64,000 bases of DNA from assembly GCF_003473485.1 (NCBI RefSeq), contig NC_053048.1, positions 49,783,755 through 49,847,754 on the forward strand, in the 5' to 3' direction. Both the position numbers and the translations under genes were made by a program. The DNA is from Medicago truncatula. Its lineage: Eukaryota > Streptophyta > Magnoliopsida > Fabales > Fabaceae. A model generated the notes under the pieces. It saw only the letters and a list, made by a program, of their open reading frames with translations, did not search any database and was not told the DNA's origin. The stretch's first letter is position 1; each line of letters starts with the position of its first letter. Below, piece after piece: positions 43,961-55,459 of this stretch.

Positions 43961-44706
43961 TACCATGCTGAGTTATTTGTGGTTCCATGGATGAAGTTCT
44001 GAATGTACAGAACATGGAGATCGGTATGAGTTCTTGTCCAGTTGATCTTGAAGCTCAGCAGTTATTCCATGGTAGGTAAATTGCAAATTAGTTGATGCTA
44101 TATAAGTTTATTGCCATTTTTCACTAACTGTCGCATATAATTTCAACATGAAAGAACATGAGAGGATCTATTCTCATTGAAGTTAAGTTATGCTTTCTTC
44201 TATGTTACTTTGGATTGAGGTTTTAATTTCATTTATGTCGTTTTTAGGGGTTGAACCTATCCTGCCTTCATAAGATGCCCTGTCATGAATAGCACTATTT
44301 ATTCACAACGCATTTGTTTATAATTTTTCAGTATTTCTTGGACCACAGGATATCAAGAGCTTTTTGCAATTTACATTGAAAATGTTGTGTATGTCAACCA
44401 CCAAGGATTTGTGTTGATGCCCTTACCATTCATTATATATTTATATTTTTAATACATCTACTAGAAGTTTGATGATGTTGGTTACAAATTAATATAATTT
44501 CTTCATGATTGTCGATAGAAGATTTACTAAAACAGATTGTAAAAGGCCAATGAGCTCTTTGTTTATGCCAAACTGCATATCAAAGTAAATTTATACTTCT
44601 TTTTTTGTTTCTTTAAATGGAGGGCTGTTCATTTAGTTATTTCTTTCTTTTATAACATGGTTGCATAATTTCCTATTAATTGCGTATCAAATGTTTTAAT
44701 TTTATT
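43961..44706. other. 3' flank of PPR copy B
   Basis: Collinear with 1419-2160; no gene. Confidence 0.6.
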
Positions 44707-44724
44707 AGTGAAAATTATAAAAAT

Positions 44725-44910
44725 GAGGGGTAACCTTGGCGTAACTGGTAAAGTTGTTGTCATGTGACTGGAAGGTCACGGGTTCAAGTCCTGGAAACAG
44801 CCTCTTGTGTAAAAAACAGGGTAAGGCTGTGTACAATACACCAATAATGGTGGGACCCCTTCCCGGACCCCGCATATGCGGGAGCTTTAGTGCACCGGGT
44901 TGCCCTTTTT
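44725..44910 (+). mobile_element. Au SINE, 186 bp, with 18 bp target duplication
   Basis: The same family as at 37870 (GAGGGGTAACCTTGGCGTAA, GGTCACGGGTTCAAGTCC, GGAGCTTTAGTGCACCGGG, TTGCCCTTTTT). It is flanked by AGTGAAAATTATAAAAAT at 44707-44724 and 44911-44928. The matching place in block A (about 2160) is empty, so the insertion is younger than the duplication. Confidence 0.95.
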
Positions 44911-45050
44911 AGTGAAAATTATAAAAATAATATTTCTAAGTGAAGTTCAAAATAAGTAACTCAAGACCAGTTTTTTACATGTAACTCTTGCATATCCTAA
45001 GCACTCCATACCTTGAACCGCACACTGTTTCAAATGTCTTTGCTGATTCT

Positions 45051-45487
45051 CTACGTTTTTGTGTTTCCTTTTAAGGTTTTCTTCCACCTCAGTTGGTGGT
45101 GTTTTACTGTTGCTTTTATTGCCTTGAGAGAGTCACCGCTATTGCTACAGTTGTTTATGAAGCTTCACTTGTAGCTAATTAAGACAGTGAAACTGATGCC
45201 TTGTTAGGGAAGAAAGCGAGCCTTGACAATCAAATCACAACTTCCCTGTCTTCTTGGATTACCGGTACCAACCTGTACATGGAAAGGATTCATTGTGATC
45301 AATCCCAGTCTATTGCTACAGTTGTTTATGAAGCTTCACTTGTAGCTAATTAAGACAGTGAAGCTAATGCCTTGTTTGGGCAGAAAGCGAGCCTTGACAA
45401 TCAAATCACAAATTCACTGTCTTCTTGGATTAGTGGTACCAATTCTTGTACATGGAAAGGATTCAATGTGATCAATCCCCGTCTATC
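45051..45487 (+). pseudogene. LRR-kinase N-terminal relic, block B copy, internally duplicated
   Basis: Counterpart of 2242-2590. A unit of about 175 bp from ATTGCTACAGTTGTTTATGA to GATCAATCCCAGTCT occurs twice in tandem (from about 45138 and 45313), each with the EANALFGQKASLDNQ-type cap. Block A has one unit. Confidence 0.6.
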
Positions 45488-45489
45488 AT

Positions 45490-45905
45490 CACAATAAAGA
45501 TCTCAAGTAGCATTGAAGCAGGTTGGCAGGTATTGTTTAAATTTCTATTGTCACCATCTGTTTGAATAATATTTTTCTATGTTTCTTTCTATCATCATCT
45601 CCTTCTGATTCCCTGTTTGTCTTTTCTGTTTTGGCAGCCCAGATTTATATGGTGGCGATAACATCAAACTATTCACTTATTGGACAGTGGATTCTCAATT
45701 CGATTGCCCCATTTTGTTCTTTCTTTTAATTCATTATAATAACTTGATTAATTACTTTGATAGATTGATGCATATCAAGCAATGGGATGGTATAACCTCC
45801 CTTGCTCTGGCTTTATTCAAATTATCGATATAGGTCTGGGAGCAAGCATCTTCCCACTTTCTAACCATGCTTCTTCCCAATAGGGAGTATAACTTTAAGC
45901 ATCCT
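45490..45905 (+). pseudogene. Neprosin-domain fragment, block B copy
   Basis: Same blocks as at 2600-3015 (SSIEAGWQ, PDLYG, LFTYWT, DAYQAMGWYNLPCSGFIQ), with small indels; for example the residues after GFIQ differ by a 3 bp loss. Confidence 0.5.
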
Positions 45906-46447
45906 GGTATGTGAGGTACACATTTTTTATCCTTTTATAGTATTGTCTTTTGTTGTAAGACATTATGGAAAGAAATTTTGCCCCACACGTAATAAACACT
46001 AAAATTGTATCAATGAAATTGTTATGTACAAGCACACACACCATTTTTAATTGTAATATTTTGATATTGATTTTATTATTCTGTCTTTTTTATTTTTGCT
46101 TCCTTGTTTTTTTCCTGATTATGATTGAGTCATGTTTGCATCTTTTGATGACCTTTCTATTGTCTCTGTCTGGTGGCAATTCAGTATTTTTGTTCCTTCT
46201 ATTGTCATGTACTCAAGCACACACACCATTTTTAATTGTTATATTTTTTATTTGAACATATTAATCAGTTCACCTTTATTTGATTTGCAACTGTAGCACC
46301 AAGAACATTTTGAGACCCACTCCCTGTAGATGGTTGAAGACTATGGAACCCACTTGAAGCCATGCCACCACAGAGACCACACAGTTAAGCTTGTCAAAGA
46401 GAAAAGAAGAAACAGAGTTGCAAGGAAGAGGAGTCAAGGGGAAGCCG

Positions 46448-47260
46448 TCACAGGGAGGCTACCACGCACGTAAGGAGGAAAACACCCCTCATGCAATTCA
46501 TAACATTTTTCCAAAACACGTTATCCTTAACCGCCTTTTCCACAATGATCCCATCTTTACTCTTTGCAAGTTTACCGGACTTCCACTCTTTCAATGTGAA
46601 CATAATAATAAGTGCTCTATAATTGTAATGCAAACACTCTAATGTCAAGTAAGATGCTGCAAAACGAGTCATTGCAGGTTAAATCAAATAGTGTCTACAG
46701 TAAATTTGTGCAATAAAAGAATATGATCTTCTGTAAATGAATATTTTATCGCTAGCAATCATATCTTGTGGAAAGAAATCTTCTCAAAATTTTCCAACAT
46801 TAGGTCGATTCAATGAGCTGCACATGGTGTCCAATACAACTTCTCCCACTTTTGCATCAACAATTACCCATCAACTTTGTAATTTGCTGCATTGTCCATA
46901 AAAATTGGGACAAGTTCTTCAACAACCTTTACAACAATATCATCTTAAAAACATTGTCGGCAGTTTTTGCTTATGTTAGACGCGTCAATAGATTTCTTAA
47001 AAATGGCTCGCTTGAGAGTATTCACCAAAAAGTTCAGTATAGTTCTTCAAGTATTGGTCCAACCGTCGGTCATTATGGTGTATTCTAATTTCTTCTTAAC
47101 GACCCTATGATCTTACCGATCCTCATTGATTTTACCAACATAATAATTCAAATATTTCACTCTAATATCATGATTTGGTGGTGGCTTAAATCCTTGACCA
47201 TGTTTAACAACATATTTTACGGTATAACATTGTTGCAAGGCAGACTTGGTTTTTTTATTT
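46448..47260 (-). pseudogene. hAT-type transposase relic, block B copy
   Basis: The minus-strand stretch 46672-46448 reads TRFAASYLTLECLHY, FTLKEWKSGKLAKSKDG and DNVFWKNVMNCMRGV, the conserved RPAVTRFAT...L/EW/FW pattern of plant hAT transposases. The DUF659-like part follows at 46840-47260 in broken frames. It lacks the 384 bp segment seen in block A. Confidence 0.65.
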
Positions 47261-47497
47261 TTATTTTAAATCTCTTCTGATTCTTAAAGAACCCACATTT
47301 CAGTAGAGTTAAACAACAGTTTTTTCCCACTGCAAACTTGCGATTTCAACCACACCGCGCACCTCTAGTAATCCTATCTGTATTGCAGTACAGAACCATG
47401 GCTGTTGTTTATAGGTTTTTATGATACAATGAGGCGAACGCCACGCGATCTTGACTACTTTGAAAGTACCCAGACCTTAGTTTTTCTAAAAATATTA

Positions 47498-47776
47498 CTC
47501 CCTCCGTTCCAAATTGTATGATGTTTTGGCCATTTTACACGTATTAAGAAATGTAATTAATATTGTGTGGGGAAGAGAAATTATGAATTGTTTTACAAAA
47601 TTATCCCTTAATAAATGGTATGGAAAAGATAAATGAAATAATTGAAAGAAGAGGAAGTAATTAATAATTAATGATATAATAGGAAAAGTAACATTAATAT
47701 TTCATTGGTTTTGTAAAGCGACATATAATTTGGGACAAATTTTTTTTCCGCGACATACAATTTGAGACGGAGAAAG
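47498..47776. mobile_element. Stowaway-like MITE with TA target duplication
   Basis: The ends CTCCCTCCGTTCCAAATT and the complement of AATTTGAGACGGAGAAAG are flanked by TA (47496-47497, 47777-47778). It is 279 bp and has no ORF. It is absent from block A at about 4972, hence younger than the duplication. Confidence 0.9.
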
Positions 47777-48938
47777 TAATATCTTAACACAGTGATAGTA
47801 ACCGTGCCAAAAAAATTGGAAATCATCATTGCACATTATTGCATTTTCAACGTGAATTATATCCATTTAATAGAAAATTAATGTGAGGGTCACAAGTTTT
47901 ATTGCTGCAAACTAGAAAAAAGAAGTAAAAATTGAAATATTAGTGGTTTAAGGTTTCCTCGGCAGTTAATTGCTGAAGTTTGTCTGGCAGTTAACTGCAG
48001 TCGGTTTTCTATTTCCTCGACACTTAACTACTGAATGGTATTTGGATAATTTACTTGTGTTTCTCAGCCAAACAACATGTGTATACAACAATTTTCTAGA
48101 TCTTTTAGTATCCTATTATAAATTTGTTAACCTCTACAAATTTGTTAACCTTTACAGTAATTTAAGCTTACTAATTTCGTTAATTTTTTGCATGTTTAAA
48201 TGTATTATTATAAATTAGATTGAAATATGATATAATATATAACGAAATTCTTTAAAAATTCATGTTAAATATCAAAAGAGAGATTAATCCCATTGGTATA
48301 ATAGTTCGTCAGTCAATTTAACCTTAGATCACTTTACTTATTTAAAAATATTCACATGCAATAAACTTTTAAACAGACTAACAAATCATATGAGACTTTT
48401 AGAAGATCATATCCAAATCTAAAAAAATAAGCTTTTGACAAGTCACAAACTAGATTAAACCTTACATTTTTTGACAAGTGAGGATTAGGCTTTGTAAAGC
48501 CTAACTTAGCCTAAGTGCCTAACCTCACCCCTAGTTGATAAGATTCCAACTTAATTATTCTTGATCCATAATTGGAGCTAACTTCGGCGTATTACATTGA
48601 GTTGCCGGCTACAACGTGGATCAAGACACACACCCAAACAAATACTGTTGGAGTTTGTGATTATTTGTACATAAAATATTAGTACTACCTTTGTATTGGC
48701 ACGTCTTTATTTTTTTTATTAAACTGGACTTCTTTGTTAATATATTGCATCATATGGATGAAACAAGAGATGAAAAAGAGTGAATAATTTCTTAATATAC
48801 GGACGGTTGTTTCCATACAAAGCGAGTGACTTTTGCCTGCCTATTGGTTGCTATTAGTTAAGCTCATTTTCACGTTCTAACATACTGTTCCTTTCCTCTC
48901 ATTTTCTCAGATTTCTCTCTCTCTTTTTTATAGATATC
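47777..48938. promoter_or_regulatory. SDR2 upstream region with a fold-back relic
   Basis: 47950-48110 is a decayed relative of the palindromic MULE-like element (TCGGCAGTTAATTGCTGAAG, GCAGTTAACTGC, GGATAATTTACTTGTGTTTC). 48110-48540 matches the MITE-like repeat at 5575-6000. 48540-48938 is the probable native SDR promoter, undisturbed here; it includes GGAGCTAACTTCGGCGTATT, shared with block A. No clear TATA box was found. Confidence 0.45.
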
Positions 48939-50990
48939 ATGGCAAGTTCGAGCCCTGCCGAAGTCAACAGAAGGTATGCTTCGTGATCTTAACAATTTAC
49001 TTTTGTGTAAGATTCTAAGTGTCACATTTGAAATATTTGTTTGTTTCATATTATTTGCTATTTTAGAATACCAATAAAATGTTAGTTACTTTTTTCTTGT
49101 ATATTTTATTTCAACTCAAATAACTACTCCACTAAATATCAATAATGATACTTTAGCTAATGAAGTTCATTTTTTTTTTTTTTTGTTAAGTAACTCAAAT
49201 TATTATAAATTTATCCTTTAAGGTGAATAGGTGGAGATTTGGAAGTTTGAACTCCGGCTGTTACATATCACAATATTTTTAGTTTTCACCAGTCAATCTT
49301 CAAAAATTTCATTCTAATACCAAACTTATATAAAAAAAAGCAGGAGAAGTAAAAAAAATGCAGGGTCATCTGTCTCCTTGGCTAGTCAAACACGGAATAG
49401 TTCATAGATCTTTGGGTTTTGATTACCAAGGAATAGAGACTTTACAAATAAAGCCTGAGGATTGGCATTCGATTGCTGTTATTTTATATGTATATGGTTA
49501 CAATTATCTACGTTCCCAATGTGCCTATGATGTAGCACCAGGAGGACTATTATCCATATTCATGGGGACGCTAATGAAAATAATTTTATCATAGAAATTA
49601 ATGCCCTTAATCATTTTATCAATAAATAAGCATAACTTTAATGACACTTAATATGAGACAGAGGGAGGAGTAACCATTTGGTATATATTATTGTCTAGAG
49701 TCATAGGAATGAAATTGTGTTTAGAAGTATGGATTTTGACATTATTCATTCGTTGGATATATTGAAAATTTGATACTGGAAATGGTTATACTTATTGCTA
49801 AATCAGATGCCATGATTTTTAAAAAATTTATACCATATGTACAATAGGTTTTTCTTCACTCTAAAAATAGGATAACGAAAATCATTAAAATTCAAAAGTT
49901 GAATTACGGACTAAAATTTGATACAAAAGTAAAATTAGTCTGAGTTTGACGTCTTAACAGATTTAATATTTTTCCGTCACTAGTTCAATTTTTTCTAGTA
50001 ATATTTGTTTTATTGTTTAGTGTTTCCTGATTCTTTTTTCTTTTTGAAGGGTTCCAATGTTTAATGATTCTTGTATTGTTATAAAAAATCAAATAATAAT
50101 AATAAGATTTTGCATTTAGATTAATCTAAAATAGACATCAACGCTCAATAACATGAATTGTGTATGAATTTAGGTCTAAAAACTCTTTTCTTCTATGCAG
50201 ACTAGAAGGAAAAGTGGCGTTGATAACTGGTGGAGCTAGTGGAATTGGCAAACGCACTGCAGAAATTTTTGTCCAACAAGGAGCCAAAGTAGTGATCGCC
50301 GACATCCAAGATGAACTTGGACATTCGGTTGCTCAAACCATAGGATCATCAACATGTACATATGTACATTGTGATGTCACTGATGAGAGCCAAATAAAAA
50401 ATGTCGTGGACACAACCGTACAAACATATGGAAAACTCGACATTATGTTCAACAATGCTGGCATTGGTGGACCTAACAACTCTCGGATCATTGACAACGA
50501 TAAAGCAGATTTTGAACGTGTATTAAGCGTCAACGTGACAGGTGTTTTCCTCGGCATCAAGCACGCAGCACAAGCCATGATCCCAGCTCGCACCGGTAGC
50601 ATTATAAGTACTTCTAGCATAAGCTCTTATGTTGGTGGTGCTGCCTCACATGCTTATTGTAGTGCAAAGCATGCTGTGGTTGGTTTAACTAAAAATGCAG
50701 CAGTTGAACTTGGAAAATTTGGGATTAGAGTTAATTGTGTGTCTCCTTATGCTCTTGCAACTCCTTTAGCAACACAATTTGTTGGATGTAATGATGGTGA
50801 GCTTGAAACTACCATGAACATGTTGGCTAACCTTAAGGGTGTAACTTTGAAAACTGATGATGTGGCAAATGCAGTACTTTATTTTGCTAGTGACGATTCG
50901 AGGTATGTGAGTGGCCATAATTTGCTCATAGATGGAGGATTCAGCATTGTTAATCCATCCTTTCATATGTTTCAGTATTCAGATTCTTGA
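48939..50990 (+). CDS. SDR2: intact short-chain dehydrogenase/reductase (SDR110C-like)
   Basis: Exons 48939-48973 and 50201-50990 (GT-AG, phase 2) give 274 residues, [16 protein letters not shown] onward. The set of family residues is complete: TGGASGIG at 21-28, Asp46 after beta-2 (NAD rather than NADP), NNAG at 96-99, Asn123, Ser151, Tyr164, Lys168, and a C-terminal [14 protein letters not shown] block. Length fits the family (about 260-300). Relatives oxidise xanthoxin, lignan or diterpenoid alcohols; the substrate here cannot be read from the sequence. It probably acts in the cytosol, as there is no targeting peptide. It is the only undamaged member of the five-gene array and therefore the likeliest functional one. 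Its intron carries a plastid DNA insert. Confidence 0.92.
49340..49553 (+). other. ndhJ: Nuclear plastid DNA insert (5' part of ndhJ) in the SDR2 intron
   Basis: The frame from 49358 reads [20 protein letters not shown], continues with [15 protein letters not shown] and [15 protein letters not shown], then leaves the family. These are the first 65 or so residues of plastid NdhJ, an NDH-complex subunit encoded only in the chloroplast genome. A GGAG-containing leader (AGCAGGAGAAGTAAAAAAA) precedes it. The surrounding intron matches the SDR1 and SDR3 introns, which lack this piece. It is not a functional gene: the protein is cut at less than half length and lies within an intron. Confidence 0.9.
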
Positions 50991-51420
50991 TCTTGTTTAA
51001 TACCATGAAACAATAATAATTATGAAGTTAGAATAAGGGATCATATTGGCTTTGGTTGTAATATTGTACTGTTTCTACAAATGTATGTTTAGGATTCTTC
51101 TGTAACTTATGCTTGGGCTTGTACTTATGAGTCTTTGAGACCATCGAATTACTTTTCTATTCAAGGTGTTGGATCTCCTTGTCTTAATCCTCTTTGAGGC
51201 TGAAAAGGTTCAGTAGGTTCCCCATTAATAAGGATAGAAAAGTTTGATTGAACCAGATTAAATCGAATAACTCGTATATAAAACTCGGTCTCTATAAAAA
51301 TGTGTGCGTGTATTAAACTGAGTTGGATCATATTGAACAATCACTCATCTCAAAAAATAAGAACAAAAAACTCATAAAACCTTGTCAAAACTCATCAAAA
51401 TTAACAATAATATGTGCATT
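50991..51420. other. SDR2 3' flank
   Basis: Matches the flanks of SDR1 (to about 51128) and SDR3 (to about 51165, TCTTTGAGACCATC). After that no feature is seen. Confidence 0.5.
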
Positions 51421-51639
51421 GTATACCCATTTGGAGTTGGCCTAGTGGTTGACTTGGGATCTTGGAGTTTGCTCCTTCAGAGGTCTCAAGTTCGATTCCC
51501 TCTGGTGCCAATTTCGGTGGGCTAAGTCCATACAGAGCTTGCTCTGCTTTAAACGGGGCCCCCGCAAGTGGGCGGTGGGATTGGTCCCCTTAGATTAGTC
51601 GATTGGATCGGATACCGAGTTTTCAAAAATAAAAATAAA
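51421..51639 (+). mobile_element. tRNA-derived SINE with 12 bp target duplication
   Basis: AATATGTGCATT flanks both sides (51409-51420, 51640-51651). The head has GTTGGCCTAGTGGTTGACTT (A box) and CTCAAGTTCGATTCCCTC (B box). The body (GGGGCCCCCGCAAGTGGGCG) and an A-rich tail (AAAAATAAAAATAAAA) follow. Confidence 0.85.
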
Positions 51640-51689
51640 AATATGTGCATTTATTTAGAAAGATACAATTATATTAAAAATATGTATTT

Positions 51690-51693
<4 letters not shown>

Positions 51694-51761
<68 letters not shown>

Positions 51762-51763
51762 AA
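51694..51763. repeat. (TA)n followed by (TAA)n microsatellite
   Basis: About 54 bases of alternating TA run directly into ATAATAATAATAATAA. Confidence 0.95.
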
Positions 51764-53141
51764 ATTAGAAACATTTTAAAATAAGAGTTAAATCAACAAA
51801 TTGACTCATGTGAGCAATGACCTAGTGGTTGTGTTGTCATGGTGGAATGCTTTTTTTTTTTTATCAAAAAATAAAGTAAAGTAAATTACAACTTCTTGTT
51901 TTTTTTTTCCTAAAAATAACCTTTTTTTATAAAAAAATTGAACAAGCATATACATTTACATTTAGTCAAAAAAGAATTGAAGCATGCTTAAAAATAAAAA
52001 GCGATAGTGTACCAAAAAAAAATGGCATACGTGAATAATGGAATACACCGTGATAGATTATTATATTTTTATAGTTTTTTATAGATTATATTTTTATACG
52101 TGAATTGAAGCATGGTCTCAAATTGTATGTTTTATATATAATTGATGAAAAGTCAAAAAAGAATTGAAGCATGCTCTCTAAGAGTTACTCTGTTATTGGG
52201 TGAAATTCATGTGGGTACCGCACATTGAAAATGGATTCCCCATAAAGTGGTGAGACCCACATGAGTTTCACCTAATAAGAGGGTGAGTGTTAAAGAGAGT
52301 GTTAGAAAGAGAGTGTTCCTAGCATTTCTCTTGTGTGATATTGGTTAAAGCTGATGCCTATGCCTTGGTGTTGGTTGCGTGTTCAAGTCCCTCTCAAATT
52401 TTCAGATTTTTTTGAAAAATAGTTTGAAGCACGGTGAAAGGGAGGCATTGACTCTCGGTCGGCTAGCACAAACCGCCGGGTCACTGGTTTTTATTGGGTT
52501 TGATCGATTTTCACCGATTTGATTACATAACCGATCTATTAAGCAGTTTGAATCGGTTACTCCATCAGTTTCTATTTGGATCGATCTGACCAGCTGAGTT
52601 CGGTTTTTAAAACTGTATGATACTAATATCTTGTGTTATTTGTTACGATGTTTCTTAGAATTATTTGTCTTATATGCCCAAAAGTGTCTTTTTTAATATT
52701 GATTTAGTCGTAGAGTATTACAAGAAATTTCAAGACCATATTTCTCTAGTGCATAGTTTGTGGACTATCTCTTCCTACTCTTAATAGTACTGCATGAATA
52801 ATAAGTGAAATGTATTTTTTTGCATAATGTGTACATGCTTATGGTACATGGTTTGTAAAATAACTCTATATATTATTGTTAATGTTTGGGGCATGGTTTC
52901 TGGACTAACTCTTCTTGCTCTTAATTGTAGTGCATAAACACTATCACAAACATATCATTACAGCACAAACATGTGGAATATTAATGGACAAAAATAAAGA
53001 GCATGAAGGTAAGTAAGAAATTTGAAAATAAAATGATATGTGTTTGCATACATTCATGTAGAAGTGAATTGAATTATAAATTTGTGTGTGAAAATCAATT
53101 CTAGAATTAAAAGTTATAAATCTATGGAGTTGAATGATAAG
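51764..53141. other. Intergenic with small MITEs
   Basis: 52193-52278 is a short MITE: TTATTGGGTGAAATTCATGT is repeated inverted as ACATGAGTTTCACCTAATAA. A tRNA-like head fragment (GACCTAGTGGTTGTGTTGTC, 51818) and a B-box-like GCGTGTTCAAGTCCCTC (52376) may be halves of one split SINE. 52440-52620 is rich in ACCGAT/ATCGGTT words like the 28500 segment. Confidence 0.45.
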
Positions 53142-53663
53142 TAAGAGTGTGTTTGAATTGGAGAATGTTTTGAGGGAATGTATTCGGGAATTTAAATACT
53201 TTGGGGTGAATTCCATTGTTTGGATAATAATTTGAAGCATTTTCAAAATGATGAAAATTTATGAAGTATTTTGTTCAAGTTAAATTTAGAGAATTTCAAA
53301 TTTCTTCATTGTTGTTATTTTTCATATTTTTCATTTTGGTCCTCAAGTTTTCCAAAAATTTCAAATTGACCCCAATAAATTTCCAAAAAATTGCAAATTG
53401 GTCCCTCAATTTTTTCGAAAATTATAATTTGACCCCTCAATTTTTTGAAATTTATATTTTGACCCCTAATTTCAATTTTCAAATTTGGCCTAAAAAAATT
53501 AAAATTTATAAAAGTTGCTCAAAAATGATGACAATGAATTTTTGTATTACTTTATCCAAACAAAAGAATTGAGAAATGAAAGTAATTCAATTGAATCATT
53601 TAAATTGCCTAGAATTCTAAATTCTTTAAAATTTCTCAATTACCTCATCCTAACACACTCTTA
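53142..53663. mobile_element. TIR element, about 520 bp
   Basis: It starts TAAGAGTGTGTTTGAATTGG and ends CCTAACACACTCTTA, with further weak inverted similarity inside. GACCCC/TTTTTCGAAAATT words repeat at 53370-53470. No clear target duplication was found. Confidence 0.5.
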
Positions 53664-54141
53664 ACTTTAACTAGAATCAATTCTACTCGACAAAAATAGC
53701 TAATGAAGTTCATTTTTAAGGGTACTTTAGCTAATGAAGTTTTTTTTTTTTTTTTTACCAAGTAATAATGTTGATTAGAAATTTATCCCGTAAGTGATAA
53801 ATAAGGGAAGATTTTAAGATTTGAACTTCGATCCTTGTATATCACAATGTTAATCCGAACCATTATTTTCATCATAGGGATGCCAATGAAGTTCATTTTA
53901 TCATAGACATTAATGCACTCAATCATTTTATCAAGAGATATGCATAACTTTAACAACACTTGATATGAGACGGAGGGAATAGAAAACACCGTGGTTTAGT
54001 TTCAGCTGAATAAAACTTCAAACTTAGTATAATTTTGTATATTTGTATTTAGAAATATGGATTTTGATATTATTCATTCGTTGGATATATTGGAAATTTG
54101 ATACAGGAAATGGTTATGTTTATTGCAAAATCAGATGTAAT

Positions 54142-54277
54142 GTCCTCGTGAGTTTAGCTCAGTTGATAAGGATAATGCATAAATATGCAAGGTATGGGGT
54201 GAATTTAGCTCAGTTGGTAAGGACAATGCATAAATATGCAAGGTATGGGGTTCAAACCCCGGCCACCACATAAAAAA
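54142..54277 (+). mobile_element. tRNA-derived SINE with duplicated head
   Basis: GTGAGTTTAGCTCAGTTGAT (54148) and GTGAATTTAGCTCAGTTGGT (54199) begin two tandem 51 bp head units. The second continues to the B box GGGGTTCAAACCCCGGCC and a short A tail. The flanks AAATCAGATGTAAT (54128) and AAATCCGATGCAAT (54278) are a diverged 14 bp target duplication; SDR1 and SDR2 introns have the empty site. Confidence 0.75.
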
Positions 54278-54386
54278 AAATCCGATGCAATAATTTTTTA
54301 AAATTTTTTTTGATACCCATATGCTCTAAAAATAGCATAACGAAAATCATTAAAATTTTAAAGTTGAATTACACGCTAAAATTTGA

Positions 54387-55190
54387 GGTGAATTCTAGGG
54401 TGATGGTCCAATTAAGTCCCTCATCGGTGGACCACTTTTTATACATCATCAGATTTGATGAAAGGTTCGGATTTTTTAAAAATAAAATTAGAACTTTGAA
54501 AGATTGCTACACACAATCATGCCCCCCATATATTCCACAATACTCATAGGAGATCTGAATACTTTATATGCGGCTGTCGCGTAAGTTAAATATACAGAGA
54601 AGACATTGTTCCGGCTAGAAAATGAAATTGAACCTTCCTAAATTGAACTTTGTGTTGGTGTCCTTGATGCCTTGGCATGTGGCAACAATGGAAAACATAT
54701 ACATACATAATTTCTTTTAATAATTTCAGTGAATTAGAAATAAAACAAAGTGAGCAGCAAGCAATTATTCTCTTTTCTTTTGATTTCATTTCATTGCAAC
54801 ATCTTTTTCAATTCTATTACTTTTTTTCTTAAACAAAATTGAATGGAAAAATAAAGGTGTGTCGATGAATCAAGGAGTTATTTCTTTACATTGGTCCAAA
54901 TGATATTTCAAGATCTTTCATTTGGGAAATACCTTGATTCATCTTCTCCATGGCTGCCATCATAAGCAATTAAGCACCCCAAAAAATGTTAAATGCAAGG
55001 GCAACATTGGTGGACATGGATGTTTGGTAGCAGAGAAAGGAGAGGAGGAGGGTATTGAAAAATATGTGTGATCTAGTGTATACAATGTATAATAGGATGT
55101 ATATGTTTGATTAATCTAATGATTCTTATTTGTTATTATAAGTGATCCACCGGTGAGGGACTTAATTGAACCCTCACCCTAGAATTCACC
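54387..55190. mobile_element. Mutator-like MITE, 804 bp, 9 bp TSD, TIRs of about 55 bp
   Basis: AAAATTTGA at 54378-54386 and 55191-55199. The ends GGTGAATTCTAGGGTGATGG... and the complement of ...CTCACCCTAGAATTCACC match for about 55 bp with few mismatches. The interior has no transposase. The insertion is in the relic intron of SDR3; SDR1 and SDR2 have the uninterrupted site. Confidence 0.93.
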
Positions 55191-55459
55191 AAAATTTGAT
55201 ACAAAAAAAAAAGTGAAATTAGTCTGAGTTTGACGTCTCTAACCAATTTTATATTTTTCCGACTAATTCAATTATTTCTAGTAATATTTGTTTAGTTATT
55301 CATGATTTTTTTTTGAAGGGTTTCATGATTCTTGTATCGTTATAAAAAATAATAATAATAATAAGACTCTGCATTTAGATTAATCTAAAATAGACATCAA
55401 CACTCAATAACATGAATTGTGTAGGAATTTAGGCCTTACGACTCTTTTCTTCTATGCAG

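Larger units (their letters stand above)
42543..51128 (+). repeat. Block B of the segmental duplication
   Basis: Collinear with 1-9043. It differs by a SINE (44725), a 175 bp internal tandem duplication (45138-45487), absence of the 384 bp segment and of the solo LTR, a Stowaway MITE (47498), a fold-back relic (47950) and a plastid DNA insert (49340). Confidence 0.9.
53664..55459 (+). other. Remnant of the SDR3 intron, with two insertions
   Basis: 53690-54127 and 55191-55459 align with the SDR1/SDR2 introns and their acceptor (TTCTATGCAG at 55450-55459). No exon 1 (MASSSP) is found upstream, so the duplication unit began inside the intron. A SINE (54142) and a MULE MITE (54387) were added later. 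Confidence 0.7.

Noticed and set aside
49358-49594. Functional ndhJ gene
   Set aside because: Only the first third or so is present, it lies in a nuclear intron, and the frame then runs into intron sequence.
51429-51510. tRNA gene
   Set aside because: tRNA-derived head of a SINE with A-rich tail and 12 bp target duplication.
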